Program-made: the position numbers and the translations under genes
The notes under the pieces: model-generated
Database searches by the model: none
What the model saw: the letters and a program-made list of their open reading frames with translations, nothing else
Told to the model about the DNA's origin: nothing
Source: Rouxiella aceris
Lineage (GTDB): Bacteria; Pseudomonadota; Gammaproteobacteria; Enterobacterales; Enterobacteriaceae
Direction: 5' to 3'
NCBI RefSeq assembly: GCF_012933545.1
Contig: NZ_JAADJU010000001.1
Coordinates: forward strand, 682,001 to 746,000
DNA: 64,000 bases
Part shown: positions 19,740-29,352 of the stretch, piece after piece
How positions within the stretch are numbered: the stretch's first letter is position 1
Layout: each line of letters starts with the position of its first letter

Positions 19740-20040
19740 AAGCTCTCCTGCTACGTTTCATTGTCCTGTTAAAATATCAGATGCGATTTGCTGAAATCAT
19801 GACCACGCGATTAAGGCATCTATTCCCCAGGTCATTGAAATTGTAGCAAGGCCACGCATAATCATCCGACATTCGTCACCACTTCTTATTAGTCAGTGTC
19901 GGTAAAGCTGCTACAGTTTCAATTTCAGCGGGGTTATAGCCAATAGTTTCAAAGATGAAGGCTATTAGATGGTATTGTGTGCAAAGAAGCCAGCGGATAC
20001 AACCCACAAACTTTATCGATATAAATTAGCGGAGTCTCTT
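19740..20040. other. tamA-msrA divergent intergenic region
   Basis: A 301-base region holding promoters for both directions. The frame of msrA is open upstream as far as 19969, but these residues are not conserved. TATTGT-type -10 sequences are present near 19975 on the plus strand, with no convincing -35. Nothing else stands out. Confidence 0.4.
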
Positions 20041-20679
20041 GTGGCGCAACTCACAGATAAAACCCAGGCTATCAGCAAAGAAGCGGCGTTAACCGGTCGT
20101 ACCACTCCCATGCCGGTCGCAACGCTACATGCAGTTAATGGCCACTCCATGACCTATGTACCGGAAAATATGGAGATTGCCCTGTTTGCAATGGGCTGTT
20201 TTTGGGGCGTGGAACGCCTGTTCTGGCAATTGGATGGCGTCTATAGCACGGCAGCAGGCTACGCCGGAGGCTTTACTCCCAATCCAACCTATCGTGAAGT
20301 CTGCAGCGGTCAGACCGGACATGCCGAAGTGGTGCGTATCGTCTTTGATCCGGCAGTGATCGCCTATGAGCAACTGCTGCAGATTTTTTGGGAAAATCAC
20401 GACCCGGCGCAGGGCATGCGTCAGGGTGGTGATATAGGCACGCAGTATCGTTCCGCCATTTACGCGCAAAGCCAGCAACAGCAGCAAGCCGCATTAGCCA
20501 GTCTGCAGCGCTTTCAGCAGGCAATGCGCAGCGCGGGGGATAATCGCGCGATCACCACAGAAATCAGCGAAGCACTGCCTTTTTATTATGCCGAGGACGA
20601 TCATCAGCAGTATCTGGCGAAAAACCCCGAGGGTTATTGCGGACTGGGTGGGATTGGAGTCTGTTTACCCCGCCAATAG
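20041..20679 (+). CDS. msrA: Peptide-methionine (S)-S-oxide reductase MsrA
   Basis: Repairs methionine-S-sulfoxide in oxidised proteins. I place the start at GTG 20041: GGAG lies 6-9 bases upstream and the resulting 212 residues equal the E. coli length; an ATG at 19969 would add 24 non-conserved residues. The catalytic Cys is C53 in [13 protein letters not shown], and the recycling cysteines are C200 and C208 ([14 protein letters not shown]). [18 protein letters not shown] is the substrate-binding region. It is monocistronic and divergent from tamA. Confidence 0.96.
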   Translation: MAQLTDKTQAISKEAALTGRTTPMPVATLHAVNGHSMTYVPENMEIALFAMGCFWGVERLFWQLDGVYSTAAGYAGGFTPNPTYREVCSGQTGHAEVVRIVFDPAVIAYEQLLQIFWENHDPAQGMRQGGDIGTQYRSAIYAQSQQQQQAALASLQRFQQAMRSAGDNRAITTEISEALPFYYAEDDHQQYLAKNPEGYCGLGGIGVCLPRQ

Positions 20680-20781
20680 CCGGCTAAATTGGGCACTGGC
20701 GGCAATATGACCGCTCCTGCTATACTATCCGGGCCGCATTCGCGGCCTGGTAGATACGTTTCTTGCTGTTATCTTAGCTTT

Positions 20782-20906
20782 TATATCCAAGTCACTGCAT
20801 TGCAACAAGGCAGCAAGCAAAGTGATACCAATGAGCTTACATAAGTCGCTGATTGGCATAAATGCGATTCGCCGCGGTAAATGCAGCGTCAGACTCGCAG
20901 GATATA
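20782..20906. repeat. ERIC-like intergenic repeat (125 bp)
   Basis: Bounded by inverted ends TATATCC (20782-20788) and GGATATA (20900-20906). The middle holds CCAATGAGCTTACATAAGT, followed by CGCTGATTGG. GAGCTTACATAAGT is the hallmark of ERIC (IRU) elements, and 125 bp is close to the standard 127 bp. It lies between msrA and ytfL and would be transcribed into a long hairpin. The arms are diverged from the E. coli consensus. Confidence 0.75.
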
Positions 20907-20989
20907 GCGCATTTGAATGTTTTCTCTAACAATACCAAACGGATTAGCCTTCCCTGCCGGCATGAACCCCGGTGTTAAACGGATAGATT

Positions 20990-22321
20990 ATGTTAAATAG
21001 TATTTTACTTATTCTTTTATTAATCGCGATCAGCGCCTTCTTCTCCCTTTCGGAGATATCGCTGGCTGCTTCGCGCAAAATCAAACTTAAACTGTTGGCA
21101 GACGAAGGAAACGTCAATGCCGCACATGTACTGAAATTACAGGAAACCCCTGGACTGTTCTTCACCGTGGTGCAAATCGGCCTCAACGCCGTTGCCATTC
21201 TCGGTGGTATTGTCGGTGACGCCGCCTTTTCCCCGGTATTTCGCATCTTCTTTGAAAAATTCCTGCCGCCAGAACTTTCCGAACAGGTCAGCTTTATCTG
21301 CTCGTTTATCCTGGTCACCAGTATGTTTATCCTGATTGCAGATTTGACGCCGAAGCGCATCGGTATGATTTCACCCGAAACGGTCGCCGTTCGGATAGTC
21401 AACCCGATGCGTTTCTGCCTGTTCGTTTGCCGCCCGATGGTGTGGTTCTTTAACGGATTGGCCAATGTTATCTTCCGTCTGTTTAAACTGCCCACCGTGC
21501 GTAACGATGATATTACCTCCGACGATATCTATGCGGTGGTGGAAGCCGGTGCGCTGGCCGGGGTGCTGCGCAAACAGGAACACGAGCTGATTGAAAACGT
21601 TTTTGAGCTGGAATCACGCACCGTTCCCTCGTCGATGACCTCCCGTGAAAGCGTGATTTACTTCGACCTGCGGGAAAGTGAAGAGAGTATCAAAGATAAA
21701 ATTTCCACCCATCCCCATTCCAAGTTTTTGGTCTGCGACGGGCAAATTGACCAGGTCGTCGGCTATGTCGACTCGAAAGACTTGCTCAATCGCGTCTTGG
21801 GTAATCAAAGTCTGATGCTGAGCAGCGGCGTACAAATTCGTTCTGCGCTGATTGTTCCCGATACGCTGACGCTGTCAGAAGCCCTGGAAAGCTTTAAAAC
21901 AGCGGGAGAAGACTTTGCGGTGATCCTCAACGAATATGCGTTGGTGGTCGGCATCATTACCCTTAACGACGTCATGACCACCTTGATGGGTGATTTGGTC
22001 GGCCAGGGTATGGAAGAACAGATCGTGGCGCGCGATGAAAACTCATGGCTGATTGAAGGTGGCACACCGATCGAAGACGTGATGCGCGTGCTGCATATTG
22101 AGGATTTCCCGCAGTCTGGCAATTATGAAACCATCGGCGGTTTTATGATGTTTATGCTGCGCAAAATTCCCAAGCGTACCGACTTTGTGAAATTCTCCGG
22201 CTTTAAATTTGAAGTGGTGGATATCGACAGCTACAAGATTGACCAGCTACTGGTCACACGCATCAGCGATCTGCCAGTTGCTCCATTGCTGCCAAAATCA
22301 CCCGACGATAAAACCGCGTGA
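20990..22321 (+). CDS. paeA: CNNM/CorC-type membrane protein YtfL (PaeA polyamine exporter)
   Basis: A 443-residue inner-membrane protein. It has an N-terminal CNNM/DUF21 transmembrane domain (about 1-190, four hydrophobic segments), two CBS domains (about 205-330) and a C-terminal CorC_HlyC domain (about 345-430). E. coli YtfL was renamed PaeA after work linking it to putrescine and cadaverine export at stationary phase. Other CNNM proteins act in magnesium or cobalt efflux, so the substrate here is inferred from orthology. It ends in a strong terminator shared with convergent ytfK. Confidence 0.92.
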   Translation: MLNSILLILLLIAISAFFSLSEISLAASRKIKLKLLADEGNVNAAHVLKLQETPGLFFTVVQIGLNAVAILGGIVGDAAFSPVFRIFFEKFLPPELSEQVSFICSFILVTSMFILIADLTPKRIGMISPETVAVRIVNPMRFCLFVCRPMVWFFNGLANVIFRLFKLPTVRNDDITSDDIYAVVEAGALAGVLRKQEHELIENVFELESRTVPSSMTSRESVIYFDLRESEESIKDKISTHPHSKFLVCDGQIDQVVGYVDSKDLLNRVLGNQSLMLSSGVQIRSALIVPDTLTLSEALESFKTAGEDFAVILNEYALVVGIITLNDVMTTLMGDLVGQGMEEQIVARDENSWLIEGGTPIEDVMRVLHIEDFPQSGNYETIGGFMMFMLRKIPKRTDFVKFSGFKFEVVDIDSYKIDQLLVTRISDLPVAPLLPKSPDDKTA

Positions 22322-22357
22322 TCATTGACGGTTCCTCGGGGCAACCCTGCCGGTAAA

Positions 22358-22398
22358 CAACAACGGCCGCAATATCCATTGCGGCCGTTGTTGTTTTT
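22358..22398. terminator. Strong bidirectional terminator between ytfL and ytfK
   Basis: A 15-bp perfect stem (CAACAACGGCCGCAA / TTGCGGCCGTTGTTG) followed by five T in plus orientation. The stem length and symmetry make it effective for both convergent genes. Confidence 0.88.
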
Positions 22399-22422
22399 AC
22401 TGCTGGTGTCGCGTCAGCTACG

Positions 22423-22623
22423 CTATTCCGCCTGCAGGTGCATCACTTGGCGGTTAACCTCAGACATCACGCTAAAGTGGCGCCTGTCGCGAATTTTTGG
22501 CAACAGGATCTTGCCTTGGTCAAACTCAAAGGCGCCGACATCTTTGATATAAATGCGGCCTCTGAACAACGTTTTCACATATTTAGCCACTTTCAGTGGG
22601 TTATAACGTTGGAAGATTCTCAT
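22423..22623 (-). CDS. ytfK: YtfK (DUF1107), SpoT-stimulating small protein
   Basis: A 66-residue protein matching E. coli YtfK (68 residues): [20 protein letters not shown] at the start and [17 protein letters not shown] centrally. In E. coli YtfK shifts SpoT toward (p)ppGpp synthesis during phosphate and fatty-acid starvation and is under PhoB control. I could not find a clear Pho box upstream. It is convergent with ytfL. Confidence 0.93.
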   Translation of the reverse strand: MRIFQRYNPLKVAKYVKTLFRGRIYIKDVGAFEFDQGKILLPKIRDRRHFSVMSEVNRQVMHLQAE

Positions 22624-23031
22624 TTTTTTAACTTTCCTCCCTTCAAGTATCTAGCTTACTCAGACCACGAATGCAGAACTTGCCATCTGGGACCTAGACC
22701 TAAGTACAGTGAGTAGACCTGAAAGATAGCACCGAGTTCCTTTTAATCCAGTCTATTTCACTACTTTTACATAGTTTGACGATATTGAACTTCAACCAGT
22801 AAGCGGCACGCAGTATAACCGGTCAATATGTATCGTTGATGACAGAATCTTTTTTTTGCTTATCATTTTGTTAACAAATAAGCCCCGGCAGAGCACGCAT
22901 TTTTGTTACTGGCAGCACATTATAGGTATCTCAACAGGACAGACCACTTGAAACAATCCTATGCTTGTCAGAGCCTATGGCCGCGATTCACCCTTTACGT
23001 TGCCTGCCCACCCGCCGTTTCAGGAGAATTT
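22624..23031. other. ytfK-ytfJ divergent intergenic region
   Basis: A 408-base region with the ytfK and ytfJ promoters. An AT-rich stretch with an eight-T run (22851-22858) is present, and the ytfJ frame is open back to 22903 without conservation. No hairpin followed by a T tract and no RNA gene is apparent. Confidence 0.4.
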
Positions 23032-23589
23032 ATGCTTCAAAAATGTTTAATAATTGTAGCTCTATTGTTAACACCTGTTGTGACCTCTGCCCACAATTTG
23101 GAAATTGGTAATCGCGTTCCCCCTGTCAGCGTGATGGACAAAGGTGAGCTGCTTTATATCAACGATGACTTCAGTTACAGCAACTGGACCAGCGTCAGGC
23201 TGCAGGGCAAGGTGCGCATTATTCAACATATTGCCGGCCGTACCAGTGCCAAGGCTCTGAATGCGCCGCTGGTTGATGCCATTCGCCAGGATAATCTGCC
23301 GCAAGACCGCTATCAGACCACCACCATCATCAATACCGACGATGCCATTATTGGCAGTGGTATCTTTGTACGAAACAGCATTGAAAACGGTAAAAAAGAG
23401 TTCCCCTGGTCGCAGGTGATTGTCGACAGTAACGGTGCCGTAGCGAAAGCCTGGCATTTACAAAGTAAAAACTCAGCGATTATCGTGCTGGATAAAGCCG
23501 GAATTATTCATTTCGCCAAAGAGGGGGCATTAACGCCGCAAGAGGTGAATCAGGTGATTGATATGGTTAACCAGTTGATCAAGGAATAG
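23032..23589 (+). CDS. ytfJ: YtfJ family periplasmic thioredoxin-like protein
   Basis: A 185-residue secreted protein (E. coli 184): signal peptide about 1-21 (LIIVALLLTPVVTSA), then the YtfJ thioredoxin-like fold with HNLEIGNRVPPVSV and GKVRIIQHIAGRTSAKA. No CxxC motif is present, so it is unlikely to be a classical thiol reductase. Function is unknown. The start at 23032 has AGGAG 7 bases upstream; the longer open frame to 22903 lacks a signal and conservation. Confidence 0.93.
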   Translation: MLQKCLIIVALLLTPVVTSAHNLEIGNRVPPVSVMDKGELLYINDDFSYSNWTSVRLQGKVRIIQHIAGRTSAKALNAPLVDAIRQDNLPQDRYQTTTIINTDDAIIGSGIFVRNSIENGKKEFPWSQVIVDSNGAVAKAWHLQSKNSAIIVLDKAGIIHFAKEGALTPQEVNQVIDMVNQLIKE

Positions 23590-23592
23590 ACC

Positions 23593-23623
23593 GACAATAA
23601 GCGCGGTGAACGCGCTTATTGTC
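23593..23623. terminator. Hairpin between convergent ytfJ and cysQ
   Basis: A 13-bp perfect stem GACAATAAGCGCG / CGCGCTTATTGTC with a 5-base loop, 3 bases past the ytfJ stop. No T tract follows in either direction, so it is a probable transcript-end hairpin rather than a canonical terminator. Confidence 0.6.
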
Positions 23624-23646
23624 GCGAGGAAGGTCGCGGTTATTCC

Positions 23647-24393
23647 TTAAAACAGTGACACCCGAAAGCCGGGATTCAGGAACGACTCTTTTGGCGTATA
23701 CATCAGCGTCTGCCCTTGCCAGTCGGTCACTGTGGCTCCGGCGGCCTGAGCCACGGCATGACCGGCAGCCGTATCCCACACCGAGGTTGGCCCGAAACGC
23801 GGATAGAGCTGGGCCGAACCTTCGGCAACCAGACAAAACTTCAGCGACGAGCCAATGCTTACCGTCTGGTGCTCACCTAGCTGGGCCAGGTAATCCTGCA
23901 ACTCCTGATCGCTACTGTGAGAACGGCTCACCACCACCAGCGGCGGATGTGCCTGGCGCGCATTGATATCAACTCGCTGGCCATTCTCTTCTTTCCAGGC
24001 TTTACCTTCTGCAGCAGCATACATCACCCCGGTCACCGGGACATACACCACACCAAGAACCGGCATGCCCGCTTCGATCAAGGCAATATTGACGGTAAAC
24101 TCGCCATTACGTTTCAGAAACTCTTTGGTACCGTCAAGAGGATCAACCAGCCAGAAACGATCCCAACGCTGACGTACTTCCCATGAAGGGGGATCTTCTT
24201 CCGATAACAGCGGCGTCTGCGGATCCAGCGCCAGCAAACCTTGTTTAATCACATTATGTGCGGCGATATCGGCGGCGGTCACCGGTGAATCATCCTTTTT
24301 CTGGCGGGCATCGACCGGCTGTTCGCCATCGTAGACTTTCATTATGGCATCACCCGCTTCGCGGGCGAGCTGGCAAATTTGTTCCAACATCAT
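23647..24393 (-). CDS. cysQ: 3'(2'),5'-bisphosphate nucleotidase CysQ
   Basis: Removes the 3' phosphate of PAP (adenosine 3',5'-bisphosphate) formed during sulfate assimilation; lithium- and sodium-sensitive phosphatase. The 248-residue protein has the inositol-monophosphatase-family metal motifs: EED (65-67), DPLDGT (84-89) and [15 protein letters not shown] near the C-terminus. It is divergent from cpdB, as in E. coli. Confidence 0.97.
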   Translation of the reverse strand: MMLEQICQLAREAGDAIMKVYDGEQPVDARQKKDDSPVTAADIAAHNVIKQGLLALDPQTPLLSEEDPPSWEVRQRWDRFWLVDPLDGTKEFLKRNGEFTVNIALIEAGMPVLGVVYVPVTGVMYAAAEGKAWKEENGQRVDINARQAHPPLVVVSRSHSSDQELQDYLAQLGEHQTVSIGSSLKFCLVAEGSAQLYPRFGPTSVWDTAAGHAVAQAAGATVTDWQGQTLMYTPKESFLNPGFRVSLF

Positions 24394-24626
24394 TCACCTC
24401 AGTGGTTTTTTCTCTTAAGTATAAAGCCTAGTTTTTTTTAACCGGAATAGCTATCACCGATACCGCTTGTGCCGATGAATTCATTTCCGTCAAATTTACC
24501 GCTTCTGCCTTGGCACTTTAATTGGATATCTATCACATTTATTCGTGACAGTGAGTTACACCCGCTAATATTTTTGAGATATCTGTCGTGCTTTTCCCGC
24601 TCAATATCTCGAATGGAGGCAATGTT

Positions 24627-26579
24627 ATGCTTAAGCGTCACCTGAGATTTTCTCTGGTCGCCATATGGGTTGCAATGGCCACCGCCCAGGCCGCAACTGT
24701 CGACCTGCGCATTATGGAAACCACCGATCTGCACAGCAATATGATGGATTTTGACTATTACAAAGATAAACCGACCGAAAAATTTGGCCTGGTGCGTACC
24801 GCCAGCCTGATAAACGCGGCGCGGGCGGAAGTCAAAAACAGCGTGCTGGTAGATAACGGTGACGTCATTCAGGGCAGTCCGCTCGGGGATTATATGGCGG
24901 CCAAAGGACTGAAAGACGGTGAGGTCCATCCGGTTTACAAAGCAATGAATACGCTAAACTATGCAGTAGGTAATCTCGGCAATCATGAATTCAATTACGG
25001 CCTCGATTATCTGCAAAAAGCCCTGGCAGGGGCAAAATTCCCCTATGTAAATGCCAATGTGATTAACGTCAAAAGCGGTAAACCGCTGTTCACCCCCTTT
25101 CTGATCACCGATAACCCGGTTACCGACAGTGAAGGCAAAACCCACAATCTGCGTATCGGCTATATCGGTTTTGTGCCACCACAAATCATGGTGTGGGACA
25201 AAACCCGGCTGCAAGGCAAAGTTACCGTGGCCGATATCACCGCAACAGCGAAAAAGTGGATCCCGGAAATGCGCAAACAAGGGGCCGAGATTATTGTTGC
25301 CATCCCGCACTCCGGACTATCGGCAGAGCCTTACCGGGCGCAGGCCGAAAACTCCGTCTACTACCTCAGCCAGGTCAAAGGCATTGATGCCATCATGTTT
25401 GGTCATGCCCATGCGGTTTTCCCCAGTGAAGAGTTTGCCGCAATCAAAGGGGCCGATATCAGGCAAGGTACCCTCAATGGCATTCCGGCCGTTATGCCGG
25501 GGATGTGGGGCGATCATCTCGGCGTGGTGGATCTGGTGTTGAACAACGATAGCGGCAGTTGGCGAGTCACCCAGGCCAAGGCAGAAGCGCGCCCCATCTT
25601 TGACAATGTGGCTAAAAAATCGCTGGCAGCGGAGGATCCGCAATTACTGCAGGTGCTGGCTGCGGATCATCAGGCCACCCGCGACTTTGTCAGTCAGCCG
25701 ATAGGTAAAGCCACGGCAGATATGTACAGCTACCTGTCACTGATCCAGGACGATCCAACGGTACAGATCGTCAATAATGCGCAGAAAGCCTATACCGAAC
25801 ATTTTATTCAGGGCGATCCGGATCTGGCTGGTCTGCCGGTGCTGTCGGCGGCGGCTCCCTTTAAAGCAGGCGGACGCAAAAACGATCCGGCCAGCTTTGT
25901 TGAAGTCGAAAAAGGGCCGCTGACCTTCCGCAACGCCGCCGATCTCTATCTCTACCCCAATACGCTGGTGGTGATGAAAGTCAGTGGGCAGGAGGTGAAA
26001 GACTGGCTCGAATGCTCAGCCGGTCAGTTTAACCAAATCGATACCCACAGCAGTCAGCCTCAGTCGTTAATAAACTGGGATGGCTTCCGTACCTATAATT
26101 TCGACGTTATCGACGGCGTTAATTATCAAATTGACGTCACCCAACCGGCGCGATTTGACGGGGAATGCCAACTGAAAAATAAAAATGCCGAACGCATCAA
26201 GCATCTGACCTATCAGGGCAAGCCCGTTCGCCCCGACGCAATATTTTTGGTAGCGACCAACAACTATCGGGCTTATGGCGGCAAGTTTGCTGGTACCGGC
26301 GACAAACATATCGCCTTTGCCTCACCGGATGAAAACCGCGCCGTGCTGGCTGCGTATATCAGCGCCGAAACCAAAAAGCACGGTGCCGTTACGCCACAAG
26401 CCGACAATAACTGGCGACTGGCGACGATCAAGGCGGCGCAACCATTGGATATCCGCTTTGAAACCTCGCCAGATGATAAAGCCGCCGCGTTTATCAAGTC
26501 ACATGCGCAATATCCGCTGACCGCCAAAGGCACGGATAGCATCGGCTTTGCTCTCTACCAGATCAACCTGCAACAATAA
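24627..26579 (+). CDS. cpdB: 2',3'-cyclic-nucleotide 2'-phosphodiesterase / 3'-nucleotidase CpdB
   Basis: Periplasmic bifunctional enzyme that converts 2',3'-cyclic nucleotides and 3'-nucleotides to nucleosides for scavenging. I start at 24627, with GGAGG 6-7 bases upstream, giving 650 residues (E. coli 647) with a signal peptide cut after AQA. The metallophosphatase domain shows [23 protein letters not shown] and [11 protein letters not shown]; the C-terminal 5'-nucleotidase domain has [10 protein letters not shown]. The frame is open 13 codons further upstream. Confidence 0.97.
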   Translation: MLKRHLRFSLVAIWVAMATAQAATVDLRIMETTDLHSNMMDFDYYKDKPTEKFGLVRTASLINAARAEVKNSVLVDNGDVIQGSPLGDYMAAKGLKDGEVHPVYKAMNTLNYAVGNLGNHEFNYGLDYLQKALAGAKFPYVNANVINVKSGKPLFTPFLITDNPVTDSEGKTHNLRIGYIGFVPPQIMVWDKTRLQGKVTVADITATAKKWIPEMRKQGAEIIVAIPHSGLSAEPYRAQAENSVYYLSQVKGIDAIMFGHAHAVFPSEEFAAIKGADIRQGTLNGIPAVMPGMWGDHLGVVDLVLNNDSGSWRVTQAKAEARPIFDNVAKKSLAAEDPQLLQVLAADHQATRDFVSQPIGKATADMYSYLSLIQDDPTVQIVNNAQKAYTEHFIQGDPDLAGLPVLSAAAPFKAGGRKNDPASFVEVEKGPLTFRNAADLYLYPNTLVVMKVSGQEVKDWLECSAGQFNQIDTHSSQPQSLINWDGFRTYNFDVIDGVNYQIDVTQPARFDGECQLKNKNAERIKHLTYQGKPVRPDAIFLVATNNYRAYGGKFAGTGDKHIAFASPDENRAVLAAYISAETKKHGAVTPQADNNWRLATIKAAQPLDIRFETSPDDKAAAFIKSHAQYPLTAKGTDSIGFALYQINLQQ

Positions 26580-26589
26580 GCCTGGTCAC

Positions 26590-26612
26590 AACGCCTCCTG
26601 ATCGGAGGCGTT
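26590..26612 (+). terminator. Hairpin downstream of cpdB
   Basis: AACGCCTCC, loop TGATC, GGAGGCGTT: a perfect 9-bp stem 10 bases past the cpdB stop. Only two T follow, so it may act as a weak terminator or an mRNA 3' end protector. Confidence 0.55.
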
Positions 26613-26633
26613 AAGTCAGTCGACAGTCACGAG

Positions 26634-26693
26634 CAGAGCGAGACAGTCCGAAGCCCCAAGGCTGTCTCGCTCTGGACATCGACTTCGTCAGCC
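26634..26693 (-). repeat. Hairpin element, possible diverged relative of the 90-bp dispersed repeat
   Basis: CAGAGCGAGACAG (26634-26646) and CTGTCTCGCTCTG (26662-26674) form a perfect 13-bp stem with a 15-base loop. On the minus strand the block begins GGCTGACGAAGTC (26681-26693), one mismatch from the end of copy B, and carries CCTTGGGG about 20 bases further, as B does. The other end of the element is not recognisable. Kinship with copies A and B is tentative. Confidence 0.45.
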
Positions 26694-26745
26694 CCCTCTC
26701 CCACCTGCGCATTTTATTTTCCCGTACTTCCTTTGAGCTATAGCC

Positions 26746-26786
26746 AAACTCTATAACATGTATTTATAATACATGTTATAGAGTTT
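26746..26786. promoter_or_regulatory. 41-bp palindromic operator, probable NsrR site, before ytfE
   Basis: Two perfectly complementary 19-bp arms (26746-26764 and 26768-26786) are separated by TAT. The core AACATGTATTT-A-TAATACATGTT follows the 11-1-11 NsrR pattern (AANATGCATTT-N-AAATGCATNTT). A TATAAT (26765-26770) sits at its centre, so bound repressor would cover the -10. NsrR represses ytfE in E. coli, and nsrR is in this window at 39651-40076. Confidence 0.75.
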
Positions 26787-26807
26787 ACTCATTTAATAAG
26801 GCATCCC

Positions 26808-27473
26808 ATGGACTATCGCAATCAACCTCTCGGTGCACTGGCTGTCGCCATTCCTCGCGCTACCCGCTTATTCCGTCAATACGATCTCGACTTCTGCTGC
26901 GGCGGCAAACAGACCTTGCTGCGGGCCGTCAGCAAAAAAGATCTGGATATTGATCTGATTGAGCGACTGTTGGCGGAAATTGAGCAACAGCCGGAGACCT
27001 CCGTCAACTGGCAAACCGCCACGCTGACCGAGATCATTCACTATATTATTCCCCGTTTCCACGATCGTCACCGCCAGGAGCTGCCGGAACTGGTGCTGAT
27101 GGCCGAAAAAGTCGAGCGCGTACATGGCGATAAAGCCGCCTGCCCACACGGCCTGGCCGTGCAGCTACAAACCATCCTCGACGAGCTGACCAGCCATATG
27201 ATGAAAGAAGAGCAGATCCTGTTCCCAATGATCGTCAGCGGTATGGGACGTCAGGCCAGCGGCCCGATTTCGGTAATGGAACGCGAGCATGATGACGCGG
27301 GCAATATTCTGGAAGAGATTAAACGCCTGACGAATAACGTGACGCCGCCGGAAGACGCATGTGTGACCTGGCGGGCGCTATATGCCGGGATCAACGAGTT
27401 TATTAGTGATTTGATGGAACACATTCATCTGGAAAACAATCTGTTATTCCCACGGGCTCTGCGTGGTGAATAG
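26808..27473 (+). CDS. ytfE: Iron-sulfur cluster repair di-iron protein YtfE (RIC)
   Basis: Di-iron hemerythrin-like protein that helps repair iron-sulfur clusters damaged by nitric oxide and oxidants. At 221 residues it is full length (E. coli 220). The N-terminal ScdA domain has FCCGGKQTL with Cys30/Cys31; the hemerythrin-like domain shows the His/Glu ligands in [35 protein letters not shown] and [13 protein letters not shown] palindromic NsrR-type operator overlaps its promoter. Confidence 0.97.
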   Translation: MDYRNQPLGALAVAIPRATRLFRQYDLDFCCGGKQTLLRAVSKKDLDIDLIERLLAEIEQQPETSVNWQTATLTEIIHYIIPRFHDRHRQELPELVLMAEKVERVHGDKAACPHGLAVQLQTILDELTSHMMKEEQILFPMIVSGMGRQASGPISVMEREHDDAGNILEEIKRLTNNVTPPEDACVTWRALYAGINEFISDLMEHIHLENNLLFPRALRGE

Positions 27474-27491
27474 AGCGATAAACGATATGAA

Positions 27492-27514
27492 AAAGGACGC
27501 CATCGGCGTCCTTT
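27492..27514 (+). terminator. Terminator after ytfE
   Basis: AAAGGACGCC, loop ATC, GGCGTCCTTT: a perfect 10-bp stem ending in T, 18 bases past ytfE, followed directly by the dispersed repeat copy B. Confidence 0.78.
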
Positions 27515-27518
27515 CGTT

Positions 27519-27608
27519 TGATAACAAAGTGGTATTGCTGATCGAGATACCTGGACATAGCACACGACCCCAAGGGTGCACTCTCCCTAAAAACTGACTT
27601 TGTCAGCC
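27519..27608 (-). repeat. Dispersed inverted-repeat element, copy B (90 bp)
   Basis: In reverse orientation this aligns gap-free with the two 45-base ends of copy A (11107-11227). Ends in plus orientation are TGATAACAAAGTGG (27519-27532) and GACTTTGTCAGCC (27596-27608), again an imperfect inverted repeat. It lacks the 31-bp internal stretch of copy A. It lies between convergent ytfE and fklB, as copy A lies between convergent genes. Confidence 0.75.
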
Positions 27609-27660
27609 GTCAGAAAGACGCAATTCGCACCCTTGCTATGTTAATTATCCCTTGGGATAA

Positions 27661-28281
27661 TTACAGAATTTCCAGCAGCTCGACTTCGAAAGTCAGGGCA
27701 CTGAATGGCGGGATGGTTGCACCGGCACCGCGTTCGCCATAAGCCAGGTTATGAGGGATATACAGCTCCCACTTGGAACCCACCGGCATCAGGGTCAGCG
27801 CTTCAATCCAGCCAGGAATTACGCCGCTTACCGGGAATTCAGCCGGCTCACCGCGCTGTACGGAGCTGTCAAACACAGTACCGTCGATCAGTTTGCCCGT
27901 ATAATGCACACGTACGCGATCCTGACGGCCTGGAATAGCGCCTTCGCCCTGCGTAATCACGGAGAACTGTAAACCGGACTCAGTGCTGGTCACGCCTTCT
28001 CGCTGGGCATTGGCAGTCAGAAATTCCTGACCTTCCACTGCCAGCGCTTCCTGACGCTGAAGGCGAACGGCATCAGCACGTTCGTGTACTTCACGCAGTG
28101 CGCGGTGTACCACATCGACAGGCACAGCAGGGGTGTTCCCTTCTAGCGCATCGCGTAAGCCTGCAAGAAGAGCATCAGGCTCTAAGCCCTGTAAACCGGA
28201 TTCCTGCAGTTGTTGACCGACCTGCAAGCCGATACCGTAACTTGCCTGCGCTTCAACGCTGTCAAATGAAGGGGTTGTCAT
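27661..28281 (-). CDS. fklB: FKBP-type peptidyl-prolyl isomerase FklB (FKBP22)
   Basis: A 206-residue prolyl isomerase, the E. coli length when started at 28281 ([25 protein letters not shown] 7 bases upstream). The N-terminal helical dimerisation domain covers about 1-90 and the C-terminal FKBP domain about 115-206, with [27 protein letters not shown] and [20 protein letters not shown]. The frame stays open 49 codons upstream, but that part is not conserved. It is divergent from ytfB. Confidence 0.96.
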   Translation of the reverse strand: MTTPSFDSVEAQASYGIGLQVGQQLQESGLQGLEPDALLAGLRDALEGNTPAVPVDVVHRALREVHERADAVRLQRQEALAVEGQEFLTANAQREGVTSTESGLQFSVITQGEGAIPGRQDRVRVHYTGKLIDGTVFDSSVQRGEPAEFPVSGVIPGWIEALTLMPVGSKWELYIPHNLAYGERGAGATIPPFSALTFEVELLEIL

Positions 28282-28557
28282 GAAATATCCTTTAATCATA
28301 AAAAAGTCGAAGACGCAGCATAACAGCGTGGGAGTGGCGGGTAAAATCCTCTGTCGCCGAAGGTGATTTTTAACGCAATATTGGCGACGGCGGCGGTTAA
28401 TTTTCACTTCTATTGCCGGGTCGTGCATCTTTTTACTGCGGTTTATGCTTTGTTCCTTTTCGCATCAAGCAGTTAACCAGCTATACTTAAGCGTATAATC
28501 AAGCAATAATTTTGACGTCTGATTTTTTTAGTATTATGCGCAACAAGAGAGGTTGTC

Positions 28558-29292
28558 ATGGGCCAATTCACGCCCAGGAGAAGGAAGGCCACCCGTATTT
28601 TTCAACCCATGTTGAGATCCTGGATTGCTACCACTATGCAAAGGCCATTACGCAAAAAACCGCCAGAGACCACTGAGCAGGATGAGGTCGAAACAGCAGA
28701 AGTGTCCTCGCCTCACCGCGTGAGGGGAAAAGCTTCTACGCTGTTCGAACGAATCTGGCATTTAAGTGATGATTTTCACTGGATGGAACCGCTGCCCTAT
28801 TTTCATCGTCGCTGGATAATCATCAGCCTTTTGCTGGTGGTGATCGCCATTCTCTGGCCCTATTCGCCGGAAAACACCTACGCCCCGTCCGATCAGACCA
28901 GCTCGGTGCCAATGCAGGCGGATCTGCGTAATGAGCAAGGGCGTACCACGCAGCTTGCTCAACCGCAGCCCGATCAGTCTCAACGAGTACAATCACAGCC
29001 GGCTTCACCGCCGGCAACCAGCGATCAGGGTAGCTGGAAAAGCTACCACATTCAGTCGGGTCAGACTCTGGCCCAGCTATTCCGCGATAATAACTTGATG
29101 GTCAATGATGTCTTCGCCATGGCGCAGGTGGAAGGAGATGACAAGCCGCTGAGCAATCTGCACACCGGACAGGAAGTGAAAATACAACGTAATGCCCAGG
29201 GCGTGGTCACGTCGCTGGAAGTGATTAACGATCAGAATACCGCCATACGCTTTACCCGCCAGGCCGACGGCAGCTATCAGCGCAGCCGCTAA
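28558..29292 (+). CDS. ytfB: Cell-division-associated OapA/LysM-like protein YtfB
   Basis: A 244-residue inner-membrane protein. It has a basic cytoplasmic N-terminus, one transmembrane segment (about 86-101, WIIISLLLVVIAILW), a Gln/Pro-rich linker, and a C-terminal OapA domain (about 160-244) with SYHIQSGQTLAQLFRDNN and AMAQVEGDDKPLSNL. E. coli YtfB localises to the division site and binds glycan. The N-terminus is about 50 residues longer than in E. coli before the conserved MEPLPYFHRR; the GAGAGG site 5 bases before ATG 28558 supports this start. Confidence 0.9.
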   Translation: MGQFTPRRRKATRIFQPMLRSWIATTMQRPLRKKPPETTEQDEVETAEVSSPHRVRGKASTLFERIWHLSDDFHWMEPLPYFHRRWIIISLLLVVIAILWPYSPENTYAPSDQTSSVPMQADLRNEQGRTTQLAQPQPDQSQRVQSQPASPPATSDQGSWKSYHIQSGQTLAQLFRDNNLMVNDVFAMAQVEGDDKPLSNLHTGQEVKIQRNAQGVVTSLEVINDQNTAIRFTRQADGSYQRSR

Positions 29293-29352
29293 TTTCTCGA
29301 GATGATGGCTAACTTGCCCGCCAGGCCGATTGCCTGAGTGCAGAAAAGCAAA

